From positions 2,294,001 to 2,358,000 of the forward strand of contig JAJHTX010000002.1 in assembly GCA_032164295.1 (NCBI GenBank): DNA of 64,000 nt, read 5' to 3'. The notes under the pieces are model-generated. The model ran no database searches. It saw nothing but the letters and a program-made list of their open reading frames with translations, and was not told the DNA's origin. Numbering within the stretch: the first letter of the stretch is position 1; each line of letters opens with the position of its first letter. Positions 47,789-59,507 of the stretch are shown here, one piece after another. Both the position numbers and the translations under genes were made by a program. This DNA is from Inonotus obliquus (lineage: Eukaryota; Basidiomycota; Agaricomycetes; Hymenochaetales; Hymenochaetaceae).

Positions 47789-49082
47789 CTGGAAGCTAAC
47801 CTTTGGTGTTCTTCCAGACGTATTCATTCCGCTCTGTTTTGTTGTCTTTTTTTTGATGTGACTGCTATTTTGCACGCTTCTCGCTCTCGCGGATATCTCT
47901 CAAGCACAATCACGTATCATGTAAACACAGCCGTCTGCCAATGTATAAATATTTCACTTATTTTATCTCTCAGATCCATGAAATAATCATCCAAAGGTTG
48001 AAAATTGCACGACAGTATAGATTATTTTTTGGGGGCCGCTGAAGGCCTTCAAGAATTTTGTCAAGAACTCATCAGTGTGCCTCTCCATCCGTTTGCCGCG
48101 ACCGATGAAACATGTACGCTGTAAGGTTACAAAGTAGCTCGAGTGTGCTCTTTGCAGCCCGATAACGACGCAAGTGTGTTCCGAGAGTTATTGTAATTGA
48201 ATACGGTTTGATAGTATAGTGAGTATATGTGCTGTGTTGGCTCTTGAATAACAATTATCATGGTCGGAACAGCTTCGGCTATGGGTATTGGAGTATTGTG
48301 TGTTCCCTTACGCCTCAACCAAACACATCTTTTCAAAAGAAAACTTTTGAGACCCGAAGCTAGACACTGAAGACAAGTAGTGAGGAAAGCTTCTATGTAC
48401 AACAATTGCGCCTGGTAGGTGGAAATACGGACTCAATAAGGAAATAAGAAAGGCATCACGAATTTCAGACTCCGCGACGACCGCGGAATGGTTTTCTAGC
48501 ACGTGATCGTCCACCCCATTTTCTTTTCTTCGACTAGGATAGTTTCACCGTTATTCACTTTCAGCTCCTTTGGTTATCCCTGTCAAGTAGTCTGGGCTTT
48601 CATTTGTATCCCTAGAGATTGGACGTCAAATGAGCTCTCTGAGTGAACCGACAATTATTCGACTGTCTAGAATGTGCATGTCTCGGATGAAAAATAATAA
48701 GATGAGTGGTCTATTTTCGACTCACAGTAGACTTGATATTCTTCCGAAACAGTAGAAGCACTGCCTGACAAAAGGAATGGTATTTCGTCAATTGTTAGTG
48801 TTTTATCTTTAGAGGTGTCTTGCTGTCTAGAAGGCCCGCTGTTGGACGACAAGTTACTTCTCTGCTTCGATTATACTGCAAATAGTGCGACGACTGGCTT
48901 TCGGTCGAACTATTGTTCAAAACTCGTATAAAGTATGGGCGAACTACTGGGTAGGAACTGCAGCAAAAGCATCATTCATCCAATCTCTATAAAGTCGCAA
49001 CATCCAAACCCGACTTTATTCCACTTACTTCTACTCGTCGTATTACCTCTACACTTTATCATCCTACTACCCACTTCTTGCA
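47789..49082. promoter_or_regulatory. Gap between tandem kinases, with promoter of copy 2
   Basis: A tataaag box at 48927-48933 lies 17 bases after ctattgttc (48910-48918), the same motif and spacing as upstream of copy 1. Open frames on the minus strand at about 48127-48514 and 48667-48852 lack an ATG or convincing composition. No gene is called. Confidence 0.5.
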
Positions 49083-50682
49083 ATGGCGCATAACAGTGCA
49101 GCATACGACGGCCTTCCCTCAGGGAAGGTTCCTAACCTTACGGGCAAGTCCATCGACAATGGTCGACTTCGCCTTCTCGCACGCATAGCTCGTGGTGCAT
49201 GGGGAGTAGTCTACTTGGGCGAATACAAATATAAACCCGGAAAGCACTGGGCAGTGAAATGTATGGCGCTGGACGGTATGTCGGAGTCGCAGAGGTACTC
49301 TGTCGCCCACGAAGTCGAACTCCACCACGCCTGCGCGCAAGCCTCTCCCCTCGTCCTTCCAATCAAAGATGTCTTTGTCGAGGTGGCCATCGTCGCGGAT
49401 AAAAAAACAAAGAAACAGAAAGCTGTCAGACTCCAATTCATCGTTACGGAGTACTGCGACGGAGGCGACTTGACGGGTCAAATTCATAGGGAGGCAGCTG
49501 AAGACATCCCTAAGGACGATGAACGCATTCGCACCACGTTCGTTCAGATCTTGGATGCCGTCGAGTCATGCCATAAAATGGGGGTATACCATCGCGATTT
49601 GAAACCCGATAACATCCTGTTGAAAGACGGATCGAGGAAGATTCTCCTCGGAGATTTCGGGTTCGCGACCAAGAAAAGATTGACCAGAGATTTTGACATG
49701 GGAAGCGCACCGTTTATGAGCCCTGGTATGTTTTTCGATATCAACCTCGTCTATGATTATTTCTCACTGCTGCGCAGAGATTTTCAGCTCCACTCACACA
49801 CATCCACGAGTCAGGAAGCCCATCATCTCATCACCTCACGCCGACATTTGGGCTCTCGGTGTTATCCTCATGAACCTCGTAACGGGGTGTATGCCGTGGC
49901 ATAGTGCCAGCAGGAACGATCATAATTTCGCATACTACATGAACCAAGACCCGAACTACCTTTACAACGTCTTTGATATCTCCAGAGGTGCAAACGAGAT
50001 TCTCAAGGGCATCTTTACTCCCGACCCGCGTCATCGCGTCAGTATCAAAGAATTGCGTCGGCAAATTCTGAGCGTCAAGACGTTCGTGCGCGCACCGAAG
50101 CCGACCCTGGCAGTGTCTACGGAGCAAAACCTCCCGGTTCACGGGCTCGACTCCGAGACAGACCCGGACACTCTATCGAGTTCGCGTGGATCCGCCGTCA
50201 ACGCCGAGATCCAAGCTGCTATTCTCTATGTGGTTAATGCCGACAGTCCTGTTGAGGCTGATATCACGGATGAGAACATCCCTGCCCCAATCCCTGCCGC
50301 TCCAGAAGGCCAAGATACGCCGATCTCCGTTTGCAAGGAGGATGATGGCGTCGAAGTACCTATCAAAGCCGGAATCGTCGCGCCGCCAGCAAATGAGGCG
50401 GATATCGCAGACCAAATATTCATCATCAGCGACGATTCTGAGTCTGACGACGCTGAATCAGAAGGGCCTATCACTCCCGAGACGTACGCGGCCGATAATG
50501 CGACTATTGCGAATGTCGTCGATACTGCGGCGATGGGCAACGTCCCAGAACTCGATATTAGCGATGCGCCTATGGACATCGGGATAACTCATGCCAAAGC
50601 GGGTGCCCCAAAACCTTTACCCCGTGATCAATCCATCGCACACGCTCCACCGAAGCAGACCATGGCTGCCCTTGCGCGGTAG
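49083..50682 (+). CDS. Serine/threonine protein kinase, tandem copy 2
   Basis: Exons 49083-49725 and 49778-50682 encode 515 aa. It is a paralogue of the kinase 2.9 kb upstream, with the intron at the same codon and phase (before the Glu of the SPE motif). Key motifs: ARGAWGVVYLG, HWAVKCMAL, EYCDGGDLTGQI, GVYHRDLKPDNILLK, LGDFGFATKK, then ADIWALGVILMNLVTGCMPW. It has an insert of lysines (VADKKTKKQKAVR) between the beta4 and beta5 strands that copy 1 lacks. The acidic tail repeats the copy 1 motifs (ESEGPITPETYAADNATIA, VPELDISD). The segment between SPE and ADIW differs from copy 1. Both keep all catalytic residues, so both should be active. Confidence 0.87.
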
Positions 50683-51961
50683 AATGGGTGGGATTTATGG
50701 TGAACTGCATTCGCATGTTGTACGTATTGCTCACTTTTCTCAACTCAATCATATTAGAACGGACGCTGACTAGTACTCGTTTAGACGCACATTTTTCCTT
50801 CTCTTTTTCCTTTTTCCTTTTTCCTTTCCTTTTTTCTTTCCCTTTATTACTCTCTTTTTCCCTCTCTTTTTTCTCTCTCTCTTTTTCCCTCTCTTTTCTC
50901 TCTCTCTCTTTTGGATTCGGACCTGGACAGCGCCTAGTGCCTTCATACTTTCTGCAAACACGGACGCTATCTACCTTCATTTGAAGATCCTGTACTCCCC
51001 ATCACTCATGTAAAAGACACCCATTTTCCTACATCATTCCACGCATTACGCCTCGAAACATGTATCATCGAGTTTCTATGTATACAATAAAGACAATAAA
51101 AAACTTTCATCAACTCGCGGTCGCGCGCGGGAATGGAAAGCTCACATTACATAATGCAATTTTCCCATTGGCACGTGATGTTTTTGCTTCCTTCATTCAA
51201 ATTGAATCATTCACTTCCTTCTCCTCCTCGATGATTTTCCTGTTTGACGGCGATAGGTATGTATCGGAATCTTCCGCTCGTCAGTCACTTTTTTCTGTTG
51301 GGGAGTTCTCATCTCCATCAATACAAACATTGCGAGAAGCTTTCCAAAGACGATCTTGTTCTGATGCGCTTTTTACCCCACTCGTTGTGCTAGACCACGA
51401 GTGAACGACACGAATTCTCTCCCACAAAGTCCAGTTTGTTTCTATAACCCAAGGAAATCACGGGCACTCGACTGCATCTTGACACGACTGAGGCACTTTG
51501 CGTCAAAACTCGGATGCTTCTACGGCCGGACATGTGACCCTCCGTCATGATTTCAGCCGTCCTATGGCGGACGATTGGCATCCTTGCGTTGGCCACCAGA
51601 TCTGGCAACTCTCCAGAAGTCCTCTGCCGATGATCTGCAGTGTCCGAACCTATCCCTAAAAGGTACAATTGTGGCCATCGTTACCTTCCCCGCTGTCAAC
51701 TCCGCCAGTCGGAGTCAAGAGCGGATCGTGAAAAAGAAGCAGGAACTTATATTTGTCACCGGGGAGGAGTGACGATATATGTTAGAGCTGCCACCCGAAT
51801 CCAACGCCTTTTAACCCTCATCATCCCTTTCAACGTTGGTCCACCCCTCTTTCATTCACACCACGATCATTACCTTCGTGTCCATACGCCTCCCTCTCGC
51901 GACCCCCGACGCAGACACTGTACATTCTCTTGTTTCTCATCATACCTTTGTCTCTCTGACA
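50683..51961. other. Long gap with polypyrimidine tract
   Basis: A T/C tract of about 120 bp runs at 50791-50912 with only a few purines. After it comes AT-rich sequence with a short open frame at 51060-51404 that has no splice or composition support. The last 100 bp before the RRM gene start are C/T-rich, as expected for its promoter. Confidence 0.5.
50791..50912 (+). repeat. Polypyrimidine (T/C) low-complexity tract
   Basis: Variants of ttcctttt, ctcttttt and ctctctct make up about 120 bp with almost no purine on the + strand. It lies 110 bp after the stop of kinase copy 2. Confidence 0.8.
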
Positions 51962-54900
51962 ATGGACAGGACTGCCCTAAGCAGTCCCTCTCCACCGTCT
52001 TCTTGTCCAACGTCGGGTGGCACTCCTACCACTCTCCCTCAACCTACTTCCCATGAAGCAAATCCCATCTTCTTGCATGATCAATACTCTCACGAGCCAG
52101 CTTGCCCCGTTTCTAGCGATCATTCAGCCACAGTACCTGCCAAAAACATTGAACAGCAGCGCTCGACTTTAGACTCTTCCTTTAGTTCTTCTCCTCTTCC
52201 ATTATCTGACACTCAGCACCAAAGCATTTCTCCTTCGCTCTCCTCGCAACGTGGCCTTTCCGAAAGTTATACCGAGTCTTCCAACGTGCCACCCGAGGTA
52301 TCGGTATTTATGTTTGCTGTTTCTCCTTCTAATGTCTCTTTTTACAGCAGGCCTCCGGGAAGTCGCGTAACCGTGCGCGTGAGCTATCAGCTCCTCTGCC
52401 CTCTGTTCCACCTTCGACACCTGCCAGTGCCGTTTCACATCGTTCTTCCTTCTCAACGCACGCGAATAATCCCTCCGTCTCCCCTTCGTTTTTGCGCCAT
52501 GGTTCTCCTGTATTTTCTTCTCCCCTGGCAGAGCTTTCAGACACTGAAGAGGTCGAGCAGGATGTCGCAGAGCTGAGCGACTCCAACTCTATAGAGATTA
52601 TTTCTGGATATGTTGCGCACCCATTCGTTCCGGCCCGCTACAGGAACTTGGGTAATAATCTGCAAAGTATGTTCTTTGTTCATGATCACGAGTTCTTGAT
52701 CCGGTATGCTGACCGAAAGTTTGGTCTCACAGACGTTTCGCAGTCGCCTTGCTCTTCTTATGCTGTTGCTTCTTCTCTGCCTTACTCATCTCCCAAGTCC
52801 GAAGCTAAAGGAAACGTAGTGGACCAGGACACCGTTGATTTACCTGCTTTAGCGCGGACAGACTTATCGGCTTCCCAGACCCCAAACGTGTCCCAGTCAC
52901 CACCTTCTACGCTTATAGCGAACGAAGCAGCCAGGACAGTTGTGGATTCTCAATCTGCGTCTTTCATCGCTTCTCATTCAATGCAAAATACACCGTCTCG
53001 GACACTACCCCAGACAAAGGCAAACCTCGAGGGGCATCTCCCATCACAGATGTCTTGTTCAGTATCTCTTCCTACAATTGAGGTACATGGTCATCAGCCA
53101 CAAGGCACTGCGGAAGGCGATTTGACCCAAGAGCCTGGTGATGTACCTCGAACGCCGAATGTGTACATCAATGGACTTCCGCCTCATTTCCCGGACGAAA
53201 GCTTGTATCTGATGACACGCGATTTTGGCCACGTTTTAAGCGTTCGTACTTTCACTCGCTGTGTCGGCGAGAAGATGAGCGGATATGGATTTGTCCTGTA
53301 GGTTACTTATCGATGTTGTCATAGCCGACTCACTCATTTGAATAGCTTTGATTCGATCGAATCAGCCGAACGATGCATAGACGCACTGCGCAAGTATAGA
53401 AATTTACACCCGTCGTTTTCCAAAGTACCATACTCCTTTTGTTTCGCGTACGGATGAAAACTGATTCGCACTTAACCTCAGCAAATCCACAAGATCCCCG
53501 GGACGCCATATGCCTCTGGGACAATTACTTTGCCGCCGGCGGGTTCCCTTCCCTCGCTGACTTCACAATCTACGCTTTCCACTACGACTTCACTGTCTTC
53601 CGTTTCTTCAGGTCTTGCCTCCTCAACCTCCATGAACAACCTCCAGTCTCCTCTGAAAATGTATGGGCATCATAATCGTGCATCAGTTTCGACTACGTCC
53701 GGCTCCGATTTCAGCGGGAAGGATTTCAAGGAGCTAACCTTTCGCGAGAAAATGGAGAGACTCAAAGATGAGAAGTCGACCAATCTGTATATGGAAGGGT
53801 GGGCCTATTGTCTCCTGGAAATGACCTTGTCCCAATTCTTATGATAAACCTTTGACATCTAGGTTACCTCTTACGATTGACGACGTGGTACGCTTCATAT
53901 CCACTGGAAGTTTGCTTATTTTAAACTCAATCTGTGCTTATTAAGTCTCTGGCTGCCCTCGTGTCGCCTCATAAGGTTGTTAGCAGCCGATTCTTTCAAA
54001 CGAAGCTATCTGATCCACCCAGAATGATCGCATTCGTTCGGTATGCATTTTATCTTCATGACCCGCTCCAGAAACTCTGACAGTTGTCTCCAGTCTCGAC
54101 ACTAGAACAGGCGCAGAAGAGATAATCGAGCGTCTGCACGGCCGAGTTGTGCGGGGCTGGAACGATAACGGCTGCCGTATTTCTGTCAGATTTGCAGACA
54201 CGCACGAGCAGAGGGAGCTACGGGTGAGGTCCATATTTGTAAGGATAATACAATACTTACATGGCTTGCAGAGATCGGAACGTTTCTCCAGAGGCGAGGA
54301 GGAAGTATTTAATAACTCCCAGCTTTCGATGGCACACGCGGCATTACTTAATCTTCGTGGCGCAGAAGTTCAGACGCAACTGGGAAGCATTAAGCTCCAT
54401 CAGCAGCAGCGCTCGGTGCACCATGACCAACGTTTCCCAATGAATACTACCGGGCAGTATCTCACGGAACTACCTCTCTCCGCTAGTGATTTGGCTAGAA
54501 AAGGTTTTCGTGCGAGCGATACCCAGGATGTCCTTCGTGGATATGGTGCACATCCCTCCATCCAACGCGCTGCTCCACAGTATTGCTATGCGCCTGCGCC
54601 TCCTCGTCATGCATCCTCGAGCTCCCCTGTTCGTGGGGCTATGTCTATGGGCCTCTTCGATGGGAGTTCAGGTCAAATAGAATCGTCTGCGTTACCGAAA
54701 CGAAGTCCAATTCAAGGCACCTGCCAATCACTTACTGGCGTGATGACGAATTCCCTGGGCGCAGGTCAGCCGGACCTTTTACAGCAGCGCAACCAACTAC
54801 AGCAACTACAACTTCTCAGGCAGATGCAGAAGGCTGGTATCGACACAAACTATGCGATGGAACATCGCGGCCTTGATGAAGCGTTTTCGCTCATGCCGTC

Positions 54901-55521
54901 CGTCGACATTACCATCAATCAGTTCAATGATTTGGAACTGCATCCTGCAACGGACGAAGCTTCCGCTCATGATGGAATGCGGCGTCAGCAGGACTGCATT
55001 TCTCGTGCACCGTCTCAATCACGAACTCACGGTACTGGTATAGTGTCTGAAATGACGGATATGGTACAGACTCTAAGTCCTATCGGCGAGCACCATCATG
55101 GGCGTCATCATGGGCGTCATCATGCGAGCGGTCAGATCCACGTACATCAGGATCAGGGGCAGCATGTCGCAAAGCAGAACTCCATATCAGTACGTCAAAT
55201 TCTCAGCATTCCGTTTGCTGGACTCATGATTATCTTCAGCCTGAATTTTGTTACCCGTCCCAGTTTGCGGGTCGCGGCGCCGATCACAGGGGAGGAACAA
55301 TTATTAATTCTCGTCGCACTGCCCTCGATGAGGGAGAGGTGACACTCATATCCCCAGCTCTGACGTACGCCTCTCGCACACCGTCTACTCTTAGTCCGGC
55401 GACTCCTCTTTTCAACACATTTGGGACTCCCGCAGCAGCACCCGCAACTGTTCCGCGCGGGAAAACGAACGTGCGAGAACGCGAATATGCACGCCTTTAC
55501 AAGAACGAACTCCGCCAATGA
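51962..55521 (+). CDS. Two-RRM RNA-binding protein
   Basis: Ten exons close to 1021 aa: 51962-52297, 52348-52666, 52733-53297, 53346-53424, 53482-53798, 53863-53887, 53946-54040, 54094-54223, 54272-55189 and 55240-55521. After about 390 Ser/Pro-rich residues, RRM1 begins NVYINGLPPHFPDESLYLMTRDFG, with SGYGFVLFDS as its RNP1-like strand. A Ser/Thr linker precedes RRM2 (STNLYMEGLPLTIDDVSLAALV, then IAFVRLDTRTGAEEII). The C-terminal third is Gln/His-rich with HHGRHHGRHH repeats. The layout suggests a cytoplasmic post-transcriptional regulator, like fungal MSSP/Scw1-type proteins; targets unknown. The intron at 52667-52732 also reads through in frame, but its GTATGT donor, CTGAC branch and CACAG acceptor favour splicing. 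Confidence 0.8.
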
Positions 55522-56434
55522 CTTATTGATAAGCTTATTGATCTCTTTCTAATGCTCGTTCTGCGGTCTCTTGGTTGACAAGGCCAGCCTACTTCAACAG
55601 CTATACACGACAAAAGGCCATGTACAACGACAGCATCTCCTCAGCTTCCATCATTGCATTTCGACTATTCGTCCGTCTTCAGTCTCTTTTGTGTCCAAGA
55701 TTACCATGTTGTATCTGTTTGCTTCACCGCTACTTGCCCTACGTTGCTCACCTTCAGTTGCGTGGTGGTGAGAGACCGATGGTTGCAGCAGTCGTCTTTC
55801 CCATTATTTTTCGAACGTGCGATACCGAGCTTTCTTCGACCGTTATGCCCCTTCTGTATGAGTTATGCCACGACCGTAAATGGTACAAGCATCCCTGTTT
55901 CCGATTTTTTAAGGCAGGTTTTTATTCTCCAAGCATGGTATTTTACGTTTGTCGAGATGGTTTCTGTTTCGTTTCATATCGCGATACGCAGAGTGTTGTA
56001 CTTGTACATTACGAATAGTTGGACTGGTGAATACTTAGATAGTATATAGACGTGTAATTATAGGTAACTTTGGTAAATGTTTCAGCAGATGGCGTTGCCA
56101 GGGGGTGTGGTAATACAACAACGCTCAAGTCAAGTAGGATTGACGGCGTCAAGACCATCGATGAGCGTGAGATACTTGGTTTCCGTATATAGATGATTGC
56201 GGATCAACGAAGAACTTATGTACTATGACTCTGAGAACATGAGGTAGGATCTTGAGGTCTTAAGTCAACTTTTCAAGAGAAAGCCCTGACTGAACTGGTA
56301 CAGCCTACCGTTGGTTGCAATACTCCTACTCCCCTCCTCCCTTCCCCTCCCCTCCTTCATATATAGCCTCCACTTGGCTGGATGCCTGCCTCATTCTTGC
56401 ATCTGTCGCAGCCGTGCTGCTCGTTCAAGTATTC
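55522..56434. other. Intergenic between RRM and DUF6533 genes
   Basis: Overlapping + frames of 131-147 codons at 55575-56049 are Cys/Phe/Tyr-rich and lack splice or domain support; I treat this as 3' untranslated sequence. C-rich stretch at 56320-56360 fits a promoter for the next gene. Confidence 0.4.
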
Positions 56435-58894
56435 ATGTCAGGTCTCCCCGCTTTCATCAGCACAGAGACGGACACAGACAGCATCGTCAGCGTCGTCCTC
56501 CAAGTGTACGACTAATCTTCCCTTCGTGTTTCCAGCCAATTCTAATCCAATTGCTTCTCATGCAGTAATGTAAATCACTACCTGTCGCTGGTGGCATATT
56601 GTAAGAACTTTCTGCGATCCCGTTCTCGTGCGTTGAGGAATAATAAACCTGATTTTCTGGGGGGGCGTACAACAGCGATCCTGTATTATGACTATTTATT
56701 GACCCTTGGAGAAGAAATTCGTTTTTTTTGGCGTAGAAGGGCTAATTCCGTCACAATTCTGTTTTTCTTGAACCGATACGTGTCGATTCTCGGAAACATT
56801 CCGGTTATTTTACAGAGCTTTAGGAGCTGGTCGAATGAGGTGTGTCTATTCACTTGCTAGAGGATTGTGCATGGCATCTGATGACGAGAACGCGCAGGGA
56901 TGCGACAAAATACAGAAGTTCCACCAATTCTTCTCAGTCTTTGTGCAAATTATCGTTGGAAGTGCGTTGGCATTTCAAGTCCACGCTTATTCATAGAATT
57001 TGACCATCGTCGCTGTCCCCCTAGTCATCCTTATTTTACGCACGTATGCGCTATACGAGAGAAACCGCAAGATCGCCCTTGTTACGGCAATATGTGCTCT
57101 CATAGTGATCGCTATTGGTATTGTATGAACATTTCCCTAAGGCTACGAGCGCAAGAGTCTGAACTTCGTTCCATTGATTCAGTGGTCCATTCTGGGAGAG
57201 GCAACCACTGTTGTGGAGCCTTTTGACCTGTCATTCCTCCTTGGTTGCAAACCTTTAATATCAATGAAAGAGTGCGTTTTCTTTTCTGCACTCTTTTCCT
57301 TCTACATTCATGATGACACGTTTTGACCGCCAGGGCCAGACGTGAGTTTGCCAGTTTGTCACCAAAATCTTTCGGAATGGTTCTATATCAACAATGGATG
57401 GCAGGTCTTGCGGCTGCGTGGGGCGGCTTACTTCTGTTCGACTCTGTCATTTTCACACTCACGCTCATCAAAGCCATTGCAATCTGGAAGCTTGGCACCA
57501 GGAGGTTGTTTCATGTCCTTGTTCGCGATGGTGAGTTGTTCAACATCCTCTTTCAATGTGTCGCGCATCCGATCCAGGCTTCCACATGCTTCCGAATTCC
57601 ACCTTCTGTGCCTCTCCTATTTTTATATCCCTCACTCATGGTCCCATCCTGTGTGTGCTTACTACTGACTGAACAACGACGACAGGAACGATATACTATC
57701 TGTGAGGGCTTTCTGATCTGCCTTCTCTCTGCGTTGGAGATATCTAATGGCATGATGGTTTTTGCCCTCTGTTTCGTTTTCTGATCGATGGCCCTGCTAC
57801 TTCTCGTTTGCCCGGTGTTCCTTGATCTTGACACCCACGTCCTCTCAACCAAACAGAGTTCTGGCAATGGCAAACTTGTCAAATATTCTCACGTTTCTGG
57901 TGAGTATCTATACTCTTGACCTTGGCATTCCAGGCGTCTTCCTGCCCGTTGGCTGTCATGCGGAATTTTGTTGGCCAGCGGACAGTTGAAACCACTAGGT
58001 GCCACCTTGTTTCACATGATGCTGATTTTGCTCTAGATGGGAGAGGTGTGCATTCCTGTGATTTGTTTAGACCGAAGGTTACGGATTGATGACTAGTTGT
58101 GATGTGCATAGCCTATTTTGAGGGGTGTCAGCACGACATTTGCAAATATGTGAGCGTCTTTTTCATTCATAAGCCTGGGCTTTGAAGCTAACAGATCCCT
58201 TGTTTCTCCACCCAACGTTGACCCTTCCTGTATCATGGCGCTGGTTCACGTGAAACCTTCATTAACGGAACAATGTATTGAAATATGACAAACTGACACA
58301 TTACGCTGCATAAAAATGGACCTGATCCCGACAGAATATCGGTGACGATGATTTCACGATTAATGCTCAATCTGCAAAATCCCCGCCTATTCGAGACCCG
58401 GTGGAGCACACAATCACGGACGAATACAACAGGGACGGGAACCTATGTTGGACCATTCGTGACTAGTGTTGTCGATAGAGAAGGTGCGACCACCACGCAA
58501 GGGTCCCGTTTCGGCATGTCCACGATTACATCTTGGTCACAAGGAGGGACGGAAACGACTATGTCGACGGAGGTGGGTGGAGGTGAGGGTGTGCGATGGG
58601 ATGACTGGAATGCCGAAGTCGAGGAAGAGCTGTTTGCTCGCCCGGGGAGTGCAGTGTGGTACGACCGAGCATGGATATCTGGAGCTCAAGGTGGGAGCGG
58701 GAATAGCGACGGAGCTGAGTCTGGAAGACGGATCCGTGCGTGTGAGAACGTGGAGGAAGTTGGTGAGTGCCTATCTTTTCTCGTGCATTGCGGCTTCTAC
58801 TGCCCCCTCTGCTCGACACCCTATTCCTTGATACTGACACGTTGTCCGGTCCTTTACAGAGCTTTCTCCGACTCTTGTAAATAGATCTCCCTAA
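56435..58894 (+). CDS. DUF6533 integral membrane protein
   Basis: Thirteen exons close to 404 aa: 56435-56505, 56566-56600, 56676-56839, 56898-56961, 57025-57122, 57183-57271, 57334-57341, 57405-57530, 57686-57701, 57857-57899, 58112-58149, 58335-58762 and 58860-58894. The DUF6533 block YYDYLLTLGEEIRFFWRRR...ILFFLNRYVSILG is complete. Further helices follow: QIIVGIILILRTYALYERNRK, a third in ALVTAICALIVIAIGI, ARRLAAAWGGLLLFDSVIFTLTL, and the family end RGVSTTFANIISVTMISRLMLNLQ. This seven-helix-like family is expanded in Agaricomycetes and has no proven function; a receptor role is only a suggestion. The tail after the last helix is Thr/Gly-rich and cytosolic. Exons 7 (8 nt) and 9 (16 nt) are micro-exons. 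Confidence 0.87.
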
Positions 58895-59507
58895 ATGGAC
58901 ATCCGTCGATCCGAGACGTCAATCTGGACCTCACACTCTCTTATTTCCGAATAGTACAAAATTTCAACATCGTTATCCGTACATCATGCTCCCTCGATGT
59001 TACATTTGGATCCTTTACGGTTTCTCTTAATCGTCATATAACCAAGGTATTCCGCGTTATTCATTCAATCCTGCTACGCATAAAGTGGAATTGCATAGAT
59101 CATTTCCTTATTATCTTATCCTTCCACCACGGATATTCATCGTGACTCCTTTACCGTTCATTCCCATTCACTATCAAACTCCGCTTTTCTCTTAAGCTTA
59201 ATAAAATCATATGTATGCGCAGAATCTTCCCCTTTTTCTTTGTTGCCTTTTTGTAGCGCGATTTGGATGTTATGTATAGAAATTATATAGATGCATGCGT
59301 GCACGACATACAATATGGTCTCTTTCAGGTAACGAGCCTGTATCTTCAACAAGGACTTGCTATTTGTCATTTCTGGGTTCGATGATCTGCCATGAAACAA
59401 ACAAGATAATTGGTTATTGAAAGCACCAGTACTGGATTTCGTACTTCCTCATGAACATCTCCGTTGCTCGTTCGTTACTTTCTTGAGGGATCTGCAGGGT
59501 AACGATG
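58895..59507. other. 3' flank of the DUF6533 gene
   Basis: AT-rich sequence with no supported gene. It leads into the repeat-bearing block that starts near 59.5 kb. Confidence 0.4.

Noticed and set aside
47757..47818. Possible terminal intron in kinase copy 1
   Set aside because: Splicing GT at 47757 to AG at 47818 creates TGA at the junction, so the protein would merely lose its last residues; the unspliced stop is simpler.
48667..48852. Possible small minus-strand gene between the kinases
   Set aside because: The frame has a protein-like composition, but begins after a TAA with no ATG, and I found no upstream exon that supplies one.
55575..56049. Overlapping plus-strand frames after the RRM gene
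   Set aside because: Rich in Cys, Phe and Tyr as expected from T-rich 3' untranslated DNA; no domain or splice support.
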